Assembly (NCBI GenBank): GCA_023014365.1
Contig: JAEBUN010000010.1
Span: 620,001 to 684,000, forward strand
DNA length: 64,000 bases
Direction: 5' to 3'
Source of the DNA: Lepiota brunneoincarnata
Taxonomy: Eukaryota; Basidiomycota; Agaricomycetes; Agaricales; Agaricaceae
Notes under the pieces: model-generated
What the model saw: only the letters and a program-made list of their open reading frames with translations
Told to the model about the DNA's origin: nothing
Database searches by the model: none
Shown: piece by piece, positions 32,746 through 43,753 of the stretch
Layout: each line of letters starts with the position of its first letter
Position numbering within the stretch: the stretch's first letter is position 1
Program-made: the position numbers and the translations under genes

Positions 32746-35460
32746 CTACTCCCCTAAATGCTTCACTTCCACGACGACGTTGATAGTCATGACCGCAAGA
32801 TATGATGCGATCAAAAGTACTCCCCAGCGCCTTGTCAGGTAATAATCGTTCATTGGTACAACAATCAATGTTGCAGCGAGGAGTATCAAGAGACCAATAG
32901 CGCTGACGAGAAGCGTCGGTGAGAGGTTGATGTAATAGGGCTTTTGGGTCGTATGGACAATATATGAACCTGAAAGTCCGATGCCGAGTAGGATGTTGAG
33001 CATTGGCCCACCGAAGCATGCAGAAAAGCCCATAATCGGAGCAAAGACCTATGGCGAGGGGAGAGAAGGCTAAGGGGAGAGAAGTAGAGGGGAGGTAGAG
33101 TAGGAGACTTACAGCGACACTCATGTTCGCTACCAGATCTGCCAGCGAGTTGCCCACGGCAAAAATTGTCAAACCGATGATGGCTTCCGAGAGCCCAAAG
33201 ATATGGCCAAATGTCTGGCAAAAGGTAGAGAGATATTGGGAACCGATCTGTTTGCAATCAGAATGACAAACGCACTTGGAGGACGTTGACAACCTCATCC
33301 GCAATAGCCATAATCCAAACGATGGCCACAAAGAATCCCATTGAGCACCTCGCCATCCTTGCTGTCAGATTAGTACCGTTGTTCGCAAAGATCAGCACTA
33401 GCGTGCCAATTGCAAACCCGGAAATTGCAGTAGCGATCAGTATCCAAGCTTCATACTTGGTTCCTTCTACACAATCCCTATCAGATCCCATATTCAAGTG
33501 GTCATGGCAAAGGGGAAAACAACTCACCGAACAACACTCCAGCACAAAACAATGGACCGAAGAGACACTGCACAGCCATCAGCCATTTATTAAATGCTAA
33601 CTCATGCACATTCTCCTCCACTTCTTCCTCTGCAACCAGGACCCTCTCCACGCCTTCCTCCTCAAAATCAACCAATCGCCCTTCACTTGCTGATTGTAGT
33701 TTCTCTACTGGATGTCTTGAGCTTTCATACTGGGTCACGACCACAGGCAGTGTCAGTGTCAAGAGCATGACAGCGGGGGCAGCAAAGATCGACGCGATCT
33801 TGCCGGACAAGCTCTGGTCACGGAAGCGATGGAGGGTAGGTAAGAGTGTGTGCGCAACCTGCCCGATGGTCCGCCATGCGCGTTGCCGTTTCGTCTGTGG
33901 TACATACAATTGTTCCTCGCTCCCGGTGAGTGATGGTGAAGCGGGAGTGCGGTATATTGAAGGGACTGGTCCACGGCTTGTGTCCTCCATACCATGCGAA
34001 GTAAAGTGGTCTTCGCCTGAAGGTTCCTGTGGCTCATCCGGTTCTTCAGGCACTCTAGGCGCTACATGAATCGAAGGTCGAGATCGATGATCGAGGTGGA
34101 GACTCCGATTCAAATCCCTGCTCTCCTCATCTGCACGCCAACTAGAGCGCGGACTCAACCCATGCAGGGAATGCGAGCGTGAGATTGAACGTGGGCGGGT
34201 GTGATAGTGACCGCCAGCATATGGAGTAACAGGACTTTCAAACATATTGAGTGACGACCCCGTAGCTTCACGTTGCAAGGCTGTAACGACATCACGAAAT
34301 TCGAGTGCGCCAACAAGGGAAAACGAAGGGAGCTGTGATAACCTCGGGCCAGGAGATGGTGTCCGTGAATGGGGCCGGGGCGGGAGAGAGGTTTGTAGCC
34401 GTGGAGGTGCAGGCGTGGAAATGGCTCGGGCTCTCGAAGGGGTTGGAGCGGCAACAGTTAACAGGTCGTTCTCTGGGGGCGCTGAAGATGAAGCTTCAAG
34501 GGATCAGTCCACAACTTCAGCTAATAGAAAATCAGCTCACGATCATCTCTGTACGGCGGAAACGCTTGTGTATCGTCTCTGTACTCGTTGCGGACGAGAT
34601 TTTCACGTTCCCTCATTCTCTCCTGCCTGTTCTCCCACCAGCTTCCTACAACGACGATGGTCGCATACAGTACGTACAATCCTACCAGCAACCCCGCCTC
34701 CAGCATCAGTATCTCGCCGTCATATAGAATTACCAGAACCAACGCCACTGCGATAGTGGAGAACCCAACGTCTCGTAGAAAGGGCGCCCGATGTACTCTG
34801 AAAGGTTTGATGATGCACATGGAGCCCACGACGCACGACACGATGAAAGATGCTGCTCCAAGTAGCTCTCCAATAGCAAGACTTCCAGATCCAGCACGCA
34901 TAGCAGAGAATGTTGAAAACAAATCCGGTGAGCCATTACCAAAGGCCAGGAATGTTACGCCCGCGACGTTCTCGTCAAGCCCAAGAAGCTGAGCTATGGA
35001 GGCAAGGTTTGGGGTGAAGAAATCCGAGGCGCTGATTCCGAGTGTCGAGAAGAGGAAGGTTAACCATATCACCAGAGCTGCAAATACGAGTGGTCGAAGA
35101 GCTGATTTTGCACAGAAATAGTAACGTAGGTAGTCTATTGAAAGGAATGTTGATGCGGAGGGGCAATTCTCCTCTACGTGTGGGCATTGCAGCGCCGTGG
35201 GTAGTGATATGGGACGACACTATGTCGCTGGAAGGTCATAGTTGCACCACTGTGATACATAGATGGCATACCTCGTCATTGTCGAACATATGTGGTTCAC
35301 CTGCGTGTGCTAGGTCGTATGATATTCGTCTCACGAGACTGCCTTCCCCAGTATGGAGTGACTTGTAGACCGCTGGATGGCCATAGCGGCTGCTCGACCA
35401 CAACAGAACGTTGATGACGAGGACGACGACGAAAAGGAGCCGCGCCGTTGCAGCGGACAT
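32746..35460 (-). CDS. Sodium/calcium exchanger family transporter (NCLX-like)
   Basis: Six exons (minus) close in phase: 35272-35460, 34541-35219, 33528-34493, 33276-33466, 33113-33247, 32746-33048. The product is 820 aa. An N-terminal signal or first membrane segment (LLFVVVLVINVLLW) is followed by a Cys-containing lumenal loop and two Na_Ca_ex domains. The alpha-1 repeat has VTFLAFGNGSPDLFSTFSAM. The alpha-2 repeat has LTIFAVGNSLADLVANMSVA and ACFGGPMLNILLGIG. A long (about 300 aa) Ser/Pro/Arg-rich cytosolic loop separates them. The G-N-G-S-P-D and G-N-S-L-A-D motifs hold the cation-binding Asp residues. The pattern resembles the CCX/NCLX branch and yeast YDL206W. Likely role is Ca2+ or other cation exchange across an internal membrane. 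The substrate is not determined here. Confidence 0.9.
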
Positions 35461-35828
35461 GATTGTGGAGCGAAGGAGGGGATGTGTGAAGGACGTGTTG
35501 ACACGAGTTTTATGTTTTATGGGCGGTTCTTCTCATTTCTAATATTGGTGCACTGCACCCCAGGACAGTACATTCCCCCAGACAGTCTTATTGACACAGG
35601 CAACTGATCCGCTAGAGATCCTCGGAAGAACTCACTAATATAAGAATATCTAAACTATCCTGATATCTCTTCGAATCGACCCTTTGAGCAAGACGGATCC
35701 AGCCTCGTCTTCGCGTCCTTAAGCCTTTGGCTCAAGTAATCCCATCTCATTTGCAGAACTCTCTTGAAGGGTGATGAGAGGTTCAATCCCCTATATTACG
35801 ACAACCAAGGTGCCAACAACCTGTTTCA

Positions 35829-37171
35829 TCATCGAAATGGGACTGAAAATTTGAATGCAGGATCGCGCAAGTCGAACTGCCGCATGAAACCAATAGCAAC
35901 ACAGAGGCTGCTAGCTGAACCAAAAATGCATTTCCGCCACCCGTACCCAAGCCCCAATGCTCCACGTCATACATTTCTCTCACTGAGAACAAATCCAGTA
36001 TCGTTTGCCGCAAAAGAGTTTGGATGTCCTCGCCGGGGCTGGGACCCCCAAGCTGTTCTTGGAGGAGGATGGCGTATTTTCCATAACGTATCCAAAACAC
36101 GTCAACTTTGGTTGCAAGTTTGGTTGCACCCAACCCAAGGTAATAAAGGAGGCGTAAGCAGAACCGCTCTAGGTCCTTTGGCTTAAAAGTTGAAGAGCTG
36201 TACAAGAGCTCAAAGATGGTGTCGACAGGGGATTCCAGCCGTTTCAAGTCCTCATCGTTCATATGTCCTGGAAGAAAATCGGTCATGGACCAAGGCTCGA
36301 TAGATTCAACTCGAGCCTGACCTGCAAATAGGCGATCCCGCAATTCCTCCATATCTTGGATACAGTCTCGACCGAGAAGGGTTCTTGGTATGGCATAGTA
36401 CATCTGTTCGACAGGTTCAGATTGAACTAAGCCTGGTGTCGGAGGTGATGCGTTCGAGGGCGCTAAGGAACTGTATGGGCCGGACAGACTTGAGGTTTGG
36501 CCTGAATCTAATGGCGAATCCCCCAAGTCCGCCGAAGGATCTTGCGACGTGGTTATAGAAGGTGGAGGGTTTGAGGTAGGTACTGATCCATTCACCAAAG
36601 TTGAGAGGGCGGAACAGGGTTGTGGCGGGGGCAAGACCAACCCTAAGAGGGACTTGCTTACGATGGTTATTCCAAGCCTAGAAAACCGAGGTTGCACTAG
36701 ATCCCCAATCATGCAGAGTGACGATTTTGACGTACATATTCATGCTGGACAGGAACATCTGAATGTTCCTGGTATGATTCTCTACCTTCCTCTGGACTTC
36801 TGCCAGAAGGTTACTCTCGTTCCAAATCCACTGCACTTTGCCCCATGTCCCTCGTACGTCCTTCATATTGAAGGGCTTCTGTTGCTTTTCAAGGTCTGCT
36901 ATGAACGTCTTAAGCATCCCACGGCATTTCCGAACCTCGACCCGAAGTGAATCCAGAGATGGTGAGAGTAGGGCTTGGTCTGCTGCTAGTTCTGCTGCTG
37001 CTTTGAAGCGACTTGTTCTGCTGTTAACAGGACGTGCGCGAGTCCATTGAGATCTTCGATGATCTGATGTTGGTCCACCTGATTGTAGAGTCCCTTGGCA
37101 AGCTTGATAGCCAGACCTGCGACCTGCAAGATATCACCGAACGAACCAGCTGTGAACGCGACGACAGGCAT
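35829..37171 (-). CDS. Fungal_N-type (STAND-like N-terminal) protein, frame disrupted
   Basis: The start MPVVAFTAGSFGDILQVAGLAIKLAKGLYNQ and the following VRVEVRKC-like helix (RVEVRKCRGMLKTFIADLE) match the helical N-terminal domain found on many fungal NLR-like and related proteins. The rest is a linker (PPSITTSQDPSADLG) and a C-terminal alpha region without a P-loop, so no NTPase is present. An intron (GTACGT...TTCTAG) joins SSMNM to LGITIVSKSLLG near 36740-36680. Two positions need a base added to keep conserved sequence. At the A run 37002-37004, EQVASK continues AAAELAADQALLSP. At the G run 35952-35955, EHWGLG continues YGWRKCIFGSASSL. Without them the frames stop early or run to 35783. 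Such proteins are often of unknown function. It could be a decaying copy or an assembly artefact. Confidence 0.6.
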
Positions 37172-37553
37172 TAGCGTGGAGGAGGTGGGGATGGTAATGT
37201 GATGGTTGAAAGAATGTCGTGGTAGTGCAGAGCATTGGTTGTAAGTGTCATGTCATAGATCGTTAGCACTCAGCGCCCAAAACACCCGTTGCACCCCTAA
37301 ATTTCGCCGAAGAGAGTTTCGTGGGAGTATTGTCCGATTTTCCCATGTGTTAAGAGTTGCGGGTCCCCACTTTTCCTCGAGTCGCAACGTCGACAAGATC
37401 TCATTTGTCACCAATCCAGCGGGCAGTCTTAGTACGTGTTTCCATCGACCTGCGCCTGTTTTGCGGCGTGGACTCATGCACCTACCTAGCGCCCCTTTCA
37501 ACGTGCGGTAGGTTACCCCAGCCACTCCGATCTCAACAAACCGCGAGACAAAC

Positions 37554-39092
37554 ATGACCGCAACGACGCGGGCATTTGGATTACTCGCACTCGCTATAGT
37601 CAGTATGAAACTACCCCGCCCGCGGCATCACTGATGACACCCCAACCTCTCACAGGGTCTGGTATATTACCGAAGCATAGACGTCTATCGGAATTCGATC
37701 CTCAACAAGTCGCCTCTGCCAAAGGGATACATCGCAGGTGGTAACTTTGACACAGACTGCAAGGACATAGGCTCTCAAGCTACGCCAGAAATTGCCTCCT
37801 GCGAAGACGCCGCATTCTGGGACTTCCATGACGCTTCTGGCAAACTCACAGGCCGCCGCCTTGTTCTTGGATGCGACCCAAATCGCCATAACTGGAATAC
37901 CGTCATGGGTCCACTGCGGGATCCCGATCCTCGTGCCACCCTTTGGCTCTACACCGAGTACATAACACCTCACTCTGGCGGTGCTGCCGGAGCAAGTGCC
38001 AAGGAAAAGGCAGCGAGTCTACTTGACAAGTTCAGAGGCACCGCAAGCAAGAAATCCTTCGAGGAAAGCACCAAAGCCCCATTATCGGGCTCGGCAAACC
38101 TCAAACTTCAACGCCTTGAACTAAAAAACTACCCCCAGGGTCACGACTTCCACCCGCTCGGTCTCGAAATCTGGCCCTCATACAACAGAAACAGCTCCTA
38201 TCTCTACGCTGTGAACCATGCACGTACTCGCACCGTTATCGAACAATTTCTGCTGGATCCCACTGAACCAACCGTCGCAACCCACATCCGTACCATTTCT
38301 CATCCCATGTTCATTTCCCCCAACGCCCTGGCTCTCACCTCCCCCGACTCATTTTACGTCTCTAACGATCACCTTTTCACGCGACGCCTCCCCATCGTTG
38401 GTCACATTGTCCCCATCACCGAAACGCTCTTGGGTCTCCCACTCAGCTTCGTCGCGCACGTCACGCTCAATCCACCCTCCTCCCCGCCCTCCCAACCCAC
38501 TATCGCGAGACACAGTATTGTAGCACCCTTTATCCCCTTCTCCAACGGTGTCGCGCTCTCGCCTGGTGGTGGTGAAGTCGCTATCGCATCCACGACTCTC
38601 AACAAGGTCTTGTTCTACACCCGTGACCCCGCCACAAACGCACTCACCTACAAGACCGCCGTACCCGTGCCTTTTTGCCCTGACAATATCCGGTACTACG
38701 CGCCAGAATCACACAAAGATGAGACCGCTGAGCTAGTAGTAGCGGGACACCCTCACTTCCCCTCTGTAGTGGATGTTGCCGCCAAGAAGGCTGGGGCGGT
38801 GGGCCAAAGCTGGGTCGTCTCCATAACACGCCAGCCTAGTGCTACCGAAGATGGCGAAAAGTCCAACGTGGCCATGACATACGACACTCAAGCTCCCTTC
38901 TCTGCCAACGAAAAAGTTCCACTTTCAGCATTGCCTAAGGAATATGCCGTCGAGACGGTCTTCCAGAGTAATGGCACGGGTTTCTCAACTGGCTGCACTG
39001 GTCTCAAGGACTCGCTCACGGGTAATTTCTATATCACTGGTCTATATGCTCCTCAAGGGGCGATGGTTTGCAAGCCCAGAAAATCCGCGTAG
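37554..39092 (+). CDS. Paraoxonase/arylesterase-like protein, membrane anchored
   Basis: Two exons (37554-37598, 37656-39092) give 493 aa. The N-terminus (MTATTRAFGLLALAIGLVYY) is an uncleaved signal anchor, as in serum paraoxonases. The body is a six-bladed-propeller-type sequence: YPQGHDFHPLGLEIW, SPNALALTSPDSFYVSNDHLF, and FSNGVALSPGGGEVAIAST. These correspond to the PON pattern with Asn/Asp calcium ligands in 'PNALAL' and 'SNDH' and the 'NG(V/I)xLSP' turn. Members hydrolyse lactones and aryl esters with Ca2+. In fungi the physiological substrate is unknown. It is divergent from the Fungal_N gene (382 bp). Confidence 0.88.
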
Positions 39093-39679
39093 AGGTGTGA
39101 GCGTGTAGTGATAGGTTGCGCATTATCTATTATCCTTTTTTCTTATTGCGGACTTAGAAGGATGTTCATAGTTTGTTTGTACCCAGATTCGGATCTCCTA
39201 ATCCTAACGAAATCAACAAAGCTGCGCCCCAGTAGCACAGTAACAAGCGAAGTTGTCTAAGAAATTAACACTAGGTATATACGGTATATATCCTGATGTA
39301 GTTGGGGCCCTGGTCAGCAAAATATGTGGAAAGTGCAGTGATCGGTCCGAAAGATTGGATGAGACGAATGGTTGAGTATCGGGAGACACATGTGCGAAGC
39401 AATGGTGGGATAAAATGTTGCGTTGTTTGAAACATGGCTGAGTTCTCAAAACCCAAGTGTATTGGGAAATCTGATGATTGAAGCGGTGGAGTGGAGACGA
39501 AACGAGATGGGAGAGTCGCGGATGGGGAAGGTGACGATTGATCCAAAAGATTAGAATCGGGGAGGTATATGTACGCATTCTATACTGGGATACTCCTTGA
39601 GCATCTTTCCCATCTCCCTTGTCCCTTGTTTCCCATATCGCTCCCTGGATCCTTGCAAGCCGAATGCGACAAAAAAAAC
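39093..39679. other. Convergent intergenic region
   Basis: Between the ends of two convergent genes. Short open frames only, nothing recognised. Confidence 0.5.
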
Positions 39680-41300
39680 TCAGCGACTTTGACAAGTCCG
39701 CCGCCTCGCACTAAGATATCTTCTCGCACGAGGTCTAGACGCGAGCCCCGAACCGCTGGAAAGAGCGTCCCTGGGTGGGTTCATCACATCCAGCCTAAGC
39801 CGACGATGACCTGAAGGCAGATAGTGCTGATCACGCAATGACCTGAGGGATCCCAAGTCTTTGTGACCATCCCAAACACGAAGAAAGAAGGTGTCCACGT
39901 CGGTCATCAAGATAAGGCGGGATTCCACCATGTCCAGGAGAACGCCGGAGGTAGAAGATAATCGGGTATCAAGGCTTATCTCTTGCAGCAGTGGACATAA
40001 GGCGGAAGAGTGCCCGGCAGGAGAAGCGGGGAAGACAGATGGAGAAGACTCGTGGGAGGGAGGTGGGGAAGCATGAGACGAGGAGGGACATGTTAAACGC
40101 GAAAGAAGGTTGTCGGTGATGTAAACACTGGCAACAGTCAACTTGGTCAAGGACATCGTTGTCTTTTCCAAGCACTCTGCAAGACAAGACTCGGTCACGG
40201 GTGCGTCCACCCAAAGCGATTCGATGGTACACGACGAACGCTCGATGAGTGATAAAAAGCTCACCGGCGACCATGACCCACTACCCTGTCCCCCAACTGC
40301 CCCTACACCTGCGCTTGTTCCCCGTCCGGTGTTCCGTCCCATCTGTCCCTTCGGAATGGATTCGGACGTGTTTTAACGCAGGTAAAACCAAGGAGTCGAG
40401 GAGCGCGGTTAGATCGTATGCGATATTCAGGGAGGTGAGTTTGGAAAGCACGAGCGGTTCGCGTGACGGCCGGGTATCTCCTTGGCGAGGCCGGGTGATG
40501 CGTATATGCTCAAGGTTATAACATTGGTCGAGGAGTTCAAGATAATCGAGGGTACCCTGGCTCATGGTGATGGATAGGAGGGTGAGACGTGAGAGCGGAA
40601 GTTCTAGGAGACGGCGGGTGTCGGCTAGATCGTCTACCCATGTCACCTCACGGAGGATGGGTGCAGAGTTCAGGAGGGTGATGATGGGGGTGATGTTGGC
40701 AGAGCTGATATCGCGGGCGTCAAACTCAAAGGCATGCAATAAGGGTATGTTGTTCTCTGCGAGGGCCAGGGAATACATGGGTGGACAGTAGAGACCACGG
40801 AACTCGAAACGAACATGTCGCCAGCGAGAGGAGTGTGCGCAGATGACATCGAGGATTCCTTGCGCAGGCTGCTCGTTGAAATCGATGAAGACAGAAACGG
40901 AGAGGGGTAGATTGCCCGACCGCTGGAGCCAATCGGACACGGACGGTATATCAAGTGAGGGGTCCTTGTAGGTGATATGGAGCCGGGTCCAGAGCGAGGG
41001 TGTTGACAAGGCGACGGCCCGCCAGTAGGAACAGGTATGTGCGAGTACGACGGGAGCCTGCGAGGCTGCGGGCGCTGGGAAGGTCTCCTTGGAGAGACAG
41101 TGCTCGAATATCTGAGCAAGGAGTTCGGTGGGTAGGCCAGTGATGGGTCCAGGACAACAGGTTTGCGGAGCAGGACCGCAGCTGCCGCTGTTGTCGAGTG
41201 GTGTGGTAGGCCATAGGTCCTCCGATAGCAGCGGTGGCTCGTTCCTCCGTGTGGCGACTGTACTGGAGGCCCGACTGCAGTTTGGTGAAAGAGGGCCCAT
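39680..41300 (-). CDS. F-box protein
   Basis: The N-terminal half is open from 41300 to 40281. It carries a typical F-box, GLPTELLAQIFEHCLSKE followed by VLAHTCSYWRAVALSTPSLWTRLHI, the Agaricomycete pattern. Leucine-rich repeat-like segments follow (LREVTWVDDLADTRRLLELPLSRLTLLSI). The C-terminal half is open in another frame, 39680-40342 (SFLSLIERSSCTIESLWVDAPVTESCLAECLE). The two halves join either through an unusual 82-nt intron (donor GTCCGA near 40366, acceptor GGGACAG near 40285) or by a one-base frame correction in the low-complexity linker between. F-box proteins give substrate choice to SCF ubiquitin ligases. Fungal genomes of this type hold dozens with variable C-termini. Confidence 0.75.
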
Positions 41301-41521
41301 GATGTGGAGGGAGTGGTTCGGGACAAGTACGTATTATGTGGTGGCAGAAAAGGGTCCAGACTGAGGAAGTGAGTGAATAAAGATATTCCGGGTTGCCAGT
41401 GGCAGCGAGGAGAATACACACCATCCAGGTGAGGCACAGAGGGGCATCGACCTATGGACCTATCGACGCCTGTTTAATAAATTTCCCCCACTGTTTGCTT
41501 CTCCGGCCGGGTGCAAACACG

Positions 41522-41875
41522 ATGGCTGCTCTGAACAATTTAATAGCCCCACTCTACCCCCCATATCAGGCTACCTCAGATGAGAACGGACCTGCCATGG
41601 AGCTTATCTCTCTCCCACAGAATACAGCTTCGACTTCCATGTTTCTATCTTCGATCACCCCGACACCGCTCCGATGCCGGGGGTTTACATTCCAAAATGT
41701 ATGCATGTACCTACACGACGCCGGTGCTGGCACCCACTGCCTGGCAATCCAGTGCCGCCTACGATCGCGTTACCTGACCACCATTCGTCACTACTTCGTC
41801 CCTTTCTCTCTCATCATTTCTGAATGCCTCCTGCCCACCGATTTGGATGCCGAAATGACTGGAATGATGTTTTAG
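41522..41875 (+). CDS. Doubtful short ORF, 117 codons
   Basis: An open frame starts MAALNNLIAPLYPPYQ and includes AMELISLPQNTASTS. About 330 bp downstream another phase reads PGEPMELQSYRLP, a weak echo. No domain is recognised and no splice model joins them. It may be non-coding. I list it because the neighbouring 2.4 kb has no other candidate. Confidence 0.2.
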   Translation: MAALNNLIAPLYPPYQATSDENGPAMELISLPQNTASTSMFLSSITPTPLRCRGFTFQNVCMYLHDAGAGTHCLAIQCRLRSRYLTTIRHYFVPFSLIISECLLPTDLDAEMTGMMF

Positions 41876-43753
41876 TTGATGTTCTTCCGTCCGGCTATTG
41901 GCCCTCGGTCACCCCTTGGACTCTCCACCAATGATGGAGGGGCCACCAGGCGAACCTATGGAGCTTCAGAGTTACCGGTTACCCCTCACTATGACTACCG
42001 TAAGCGGTTTTCGTGTGATCTGGGGTGATCTGAAAGTACTAATTCCGGAAATATCATCATACCCGACCGCCGGAAAAATGGGGCACACATGTCCAGCTTT
42101 GCTCGCGTGTCCGTCTGCCAATGTCTATCTATCTGGGCAACAATGTTTATTGGATGATCACGCGAAGTAAGATGCGCATCTGTCAGTGGTCTACCGTCCA
42201 TGTCTTCGCCAAGCCTGCTTTTCTTTTTTTCTCTTTTTTTCCTCCTAGAAACGCCTGTGGAGCTAGAAATCTGAAGCACCTCATATAAATTTGGATCATG
42301 ACAACTCACATGGTAGCATTCAAATATTCAACGCTCATAGGGATGACACGGGCTGGTCCGCCACAGGCCTTTCGCTGCCGTACAGATCCTGTTTCTTGAG
42401 TGCACTCCACCCACTCCAATTACCATTCAGCTCCAGTGCCGATCGTTTGGGACGAAGTTCGACTCCCCTCTGTTTTCTGGCCAGGAGACCATTATTCCAT
42501 TGTCGCGGTATCGTACTCTATACTCGTGTCGCCGTACTCCTTGCTGCTCTGGTACTTCAAAACATACAGCATGTCTTCATCAAAAGCAGAACCTTTGCCA
42601 CCGCCACACCCCACAACCCAATACACACTTCTCAAGGGAAACTGGTGTACGATGCGGGAATCGCCACCGTCATTCATTTAATTTCTTGGTGATTGCATAT
42701 CGTAAATGGCACCCCTTTTTCTCTTATCTATGTATACAATAATAGGCCACATCCAGAGCGGGTCTCTCAATGGTGATGAGACTCGCGAGTCGAAACATCA
42801 TAAAGGATGTATTATCGACGCCTCCCAGTCTCTGCTAAATCTCCGCCAGCCCGAAACGCGAACAGCCCGGGACTCCGCATCCGCGCCCGAGTAGAGTAAG
42901 GGCTCGGATTACCCGGGCCCCTTCGAATGAGGGACGGCGGTTCTCAGTGTGGGAGTAGAAGTCAGCGTGCCAAGACTTTCAATATACCGCACCTCGAGGC
43001 TTTGGAGAAGTTCGGGGCATGTGAAAAAAGCCTCGTCCTGGTGTTGGGCTTTCTCACTCTTACGGTGGTTTACAACTGCCTGGGGCCTGAGAACATGATT
43101 GGTTAGATTACTTGGCTCACAAGATATCAAAGCTTAACAGATTGGACTGAAACAGTGGCCGTTAGTTTGTCGGACCTCGGTTGATGAATGTCGAGGCATC
43201 TAGCCTTTAGTGCAAAGCAGTGACCTTGGACGCGTGCTGCGGGGTTTGACTTCATTATAATCGGCTCTTGAGTGTCTGCATTGGCTGAGCATAGAGAATA
43301 GGCGATTCGTCAGCCTGAGCTGACATGGCTCGAGGACTTGTAACTGGCTATGCGGTTGGCTAATGGTGTGGGAGATGGGAGTCATAGGCTTCATCTCGAG
43401 ACTGTGAGAATTGTGAGAATTGGCACGCGCTGTGAAGTCTTCATCTGAACGTTTGAGCATCGCAGCCTGCGACATTACCTATCAATATGTAATCTCCACT
43501 TGTCCGACTCTCATTTACCCATAAATGTTTTACACCCACTGACACCGAGTTGGGAGATTCCAGGGACTCGAAGCGCACGTGCGCGGGGGAGAGGTTGACG
43601 GGGGCAGAGTCGGAGAGGCTACCTGTACCAGAGTGGAAGCACCTGCTATATCATCACTTCTCTCACCTTACCCTCTCCACATTATCCTTACTATCATCCA
43701 TTACCGGGTGTAGCTGGCTCAGACTTTCACTCCCCCTCAACTCCAGTGTCAAT
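41876..43753. other. Long intergenic region upstream of phosphofructokinase
   Basis: About 1.9 kb without a supported gene. Minus-strand open frames at 43200-43475 (starting MSQAAMLKRSDEDF) and 42909-43130 have protein-like composition but no domain or convincing exon junction. The 200 bp before 43754 are pyrimidine-rich on the plus strand (ttctctcaccttaccctctc), as in promoters of highly expressed fungal genes. Confidence 0.45.

Noticed and set aside
39680..40342. Second F-box-region ORF as an independent gene
   Set aside because: It continues the repeat region of the F-box protein directly after a linker. An intron or one-base correction joins it, so a separate gene is less likely.
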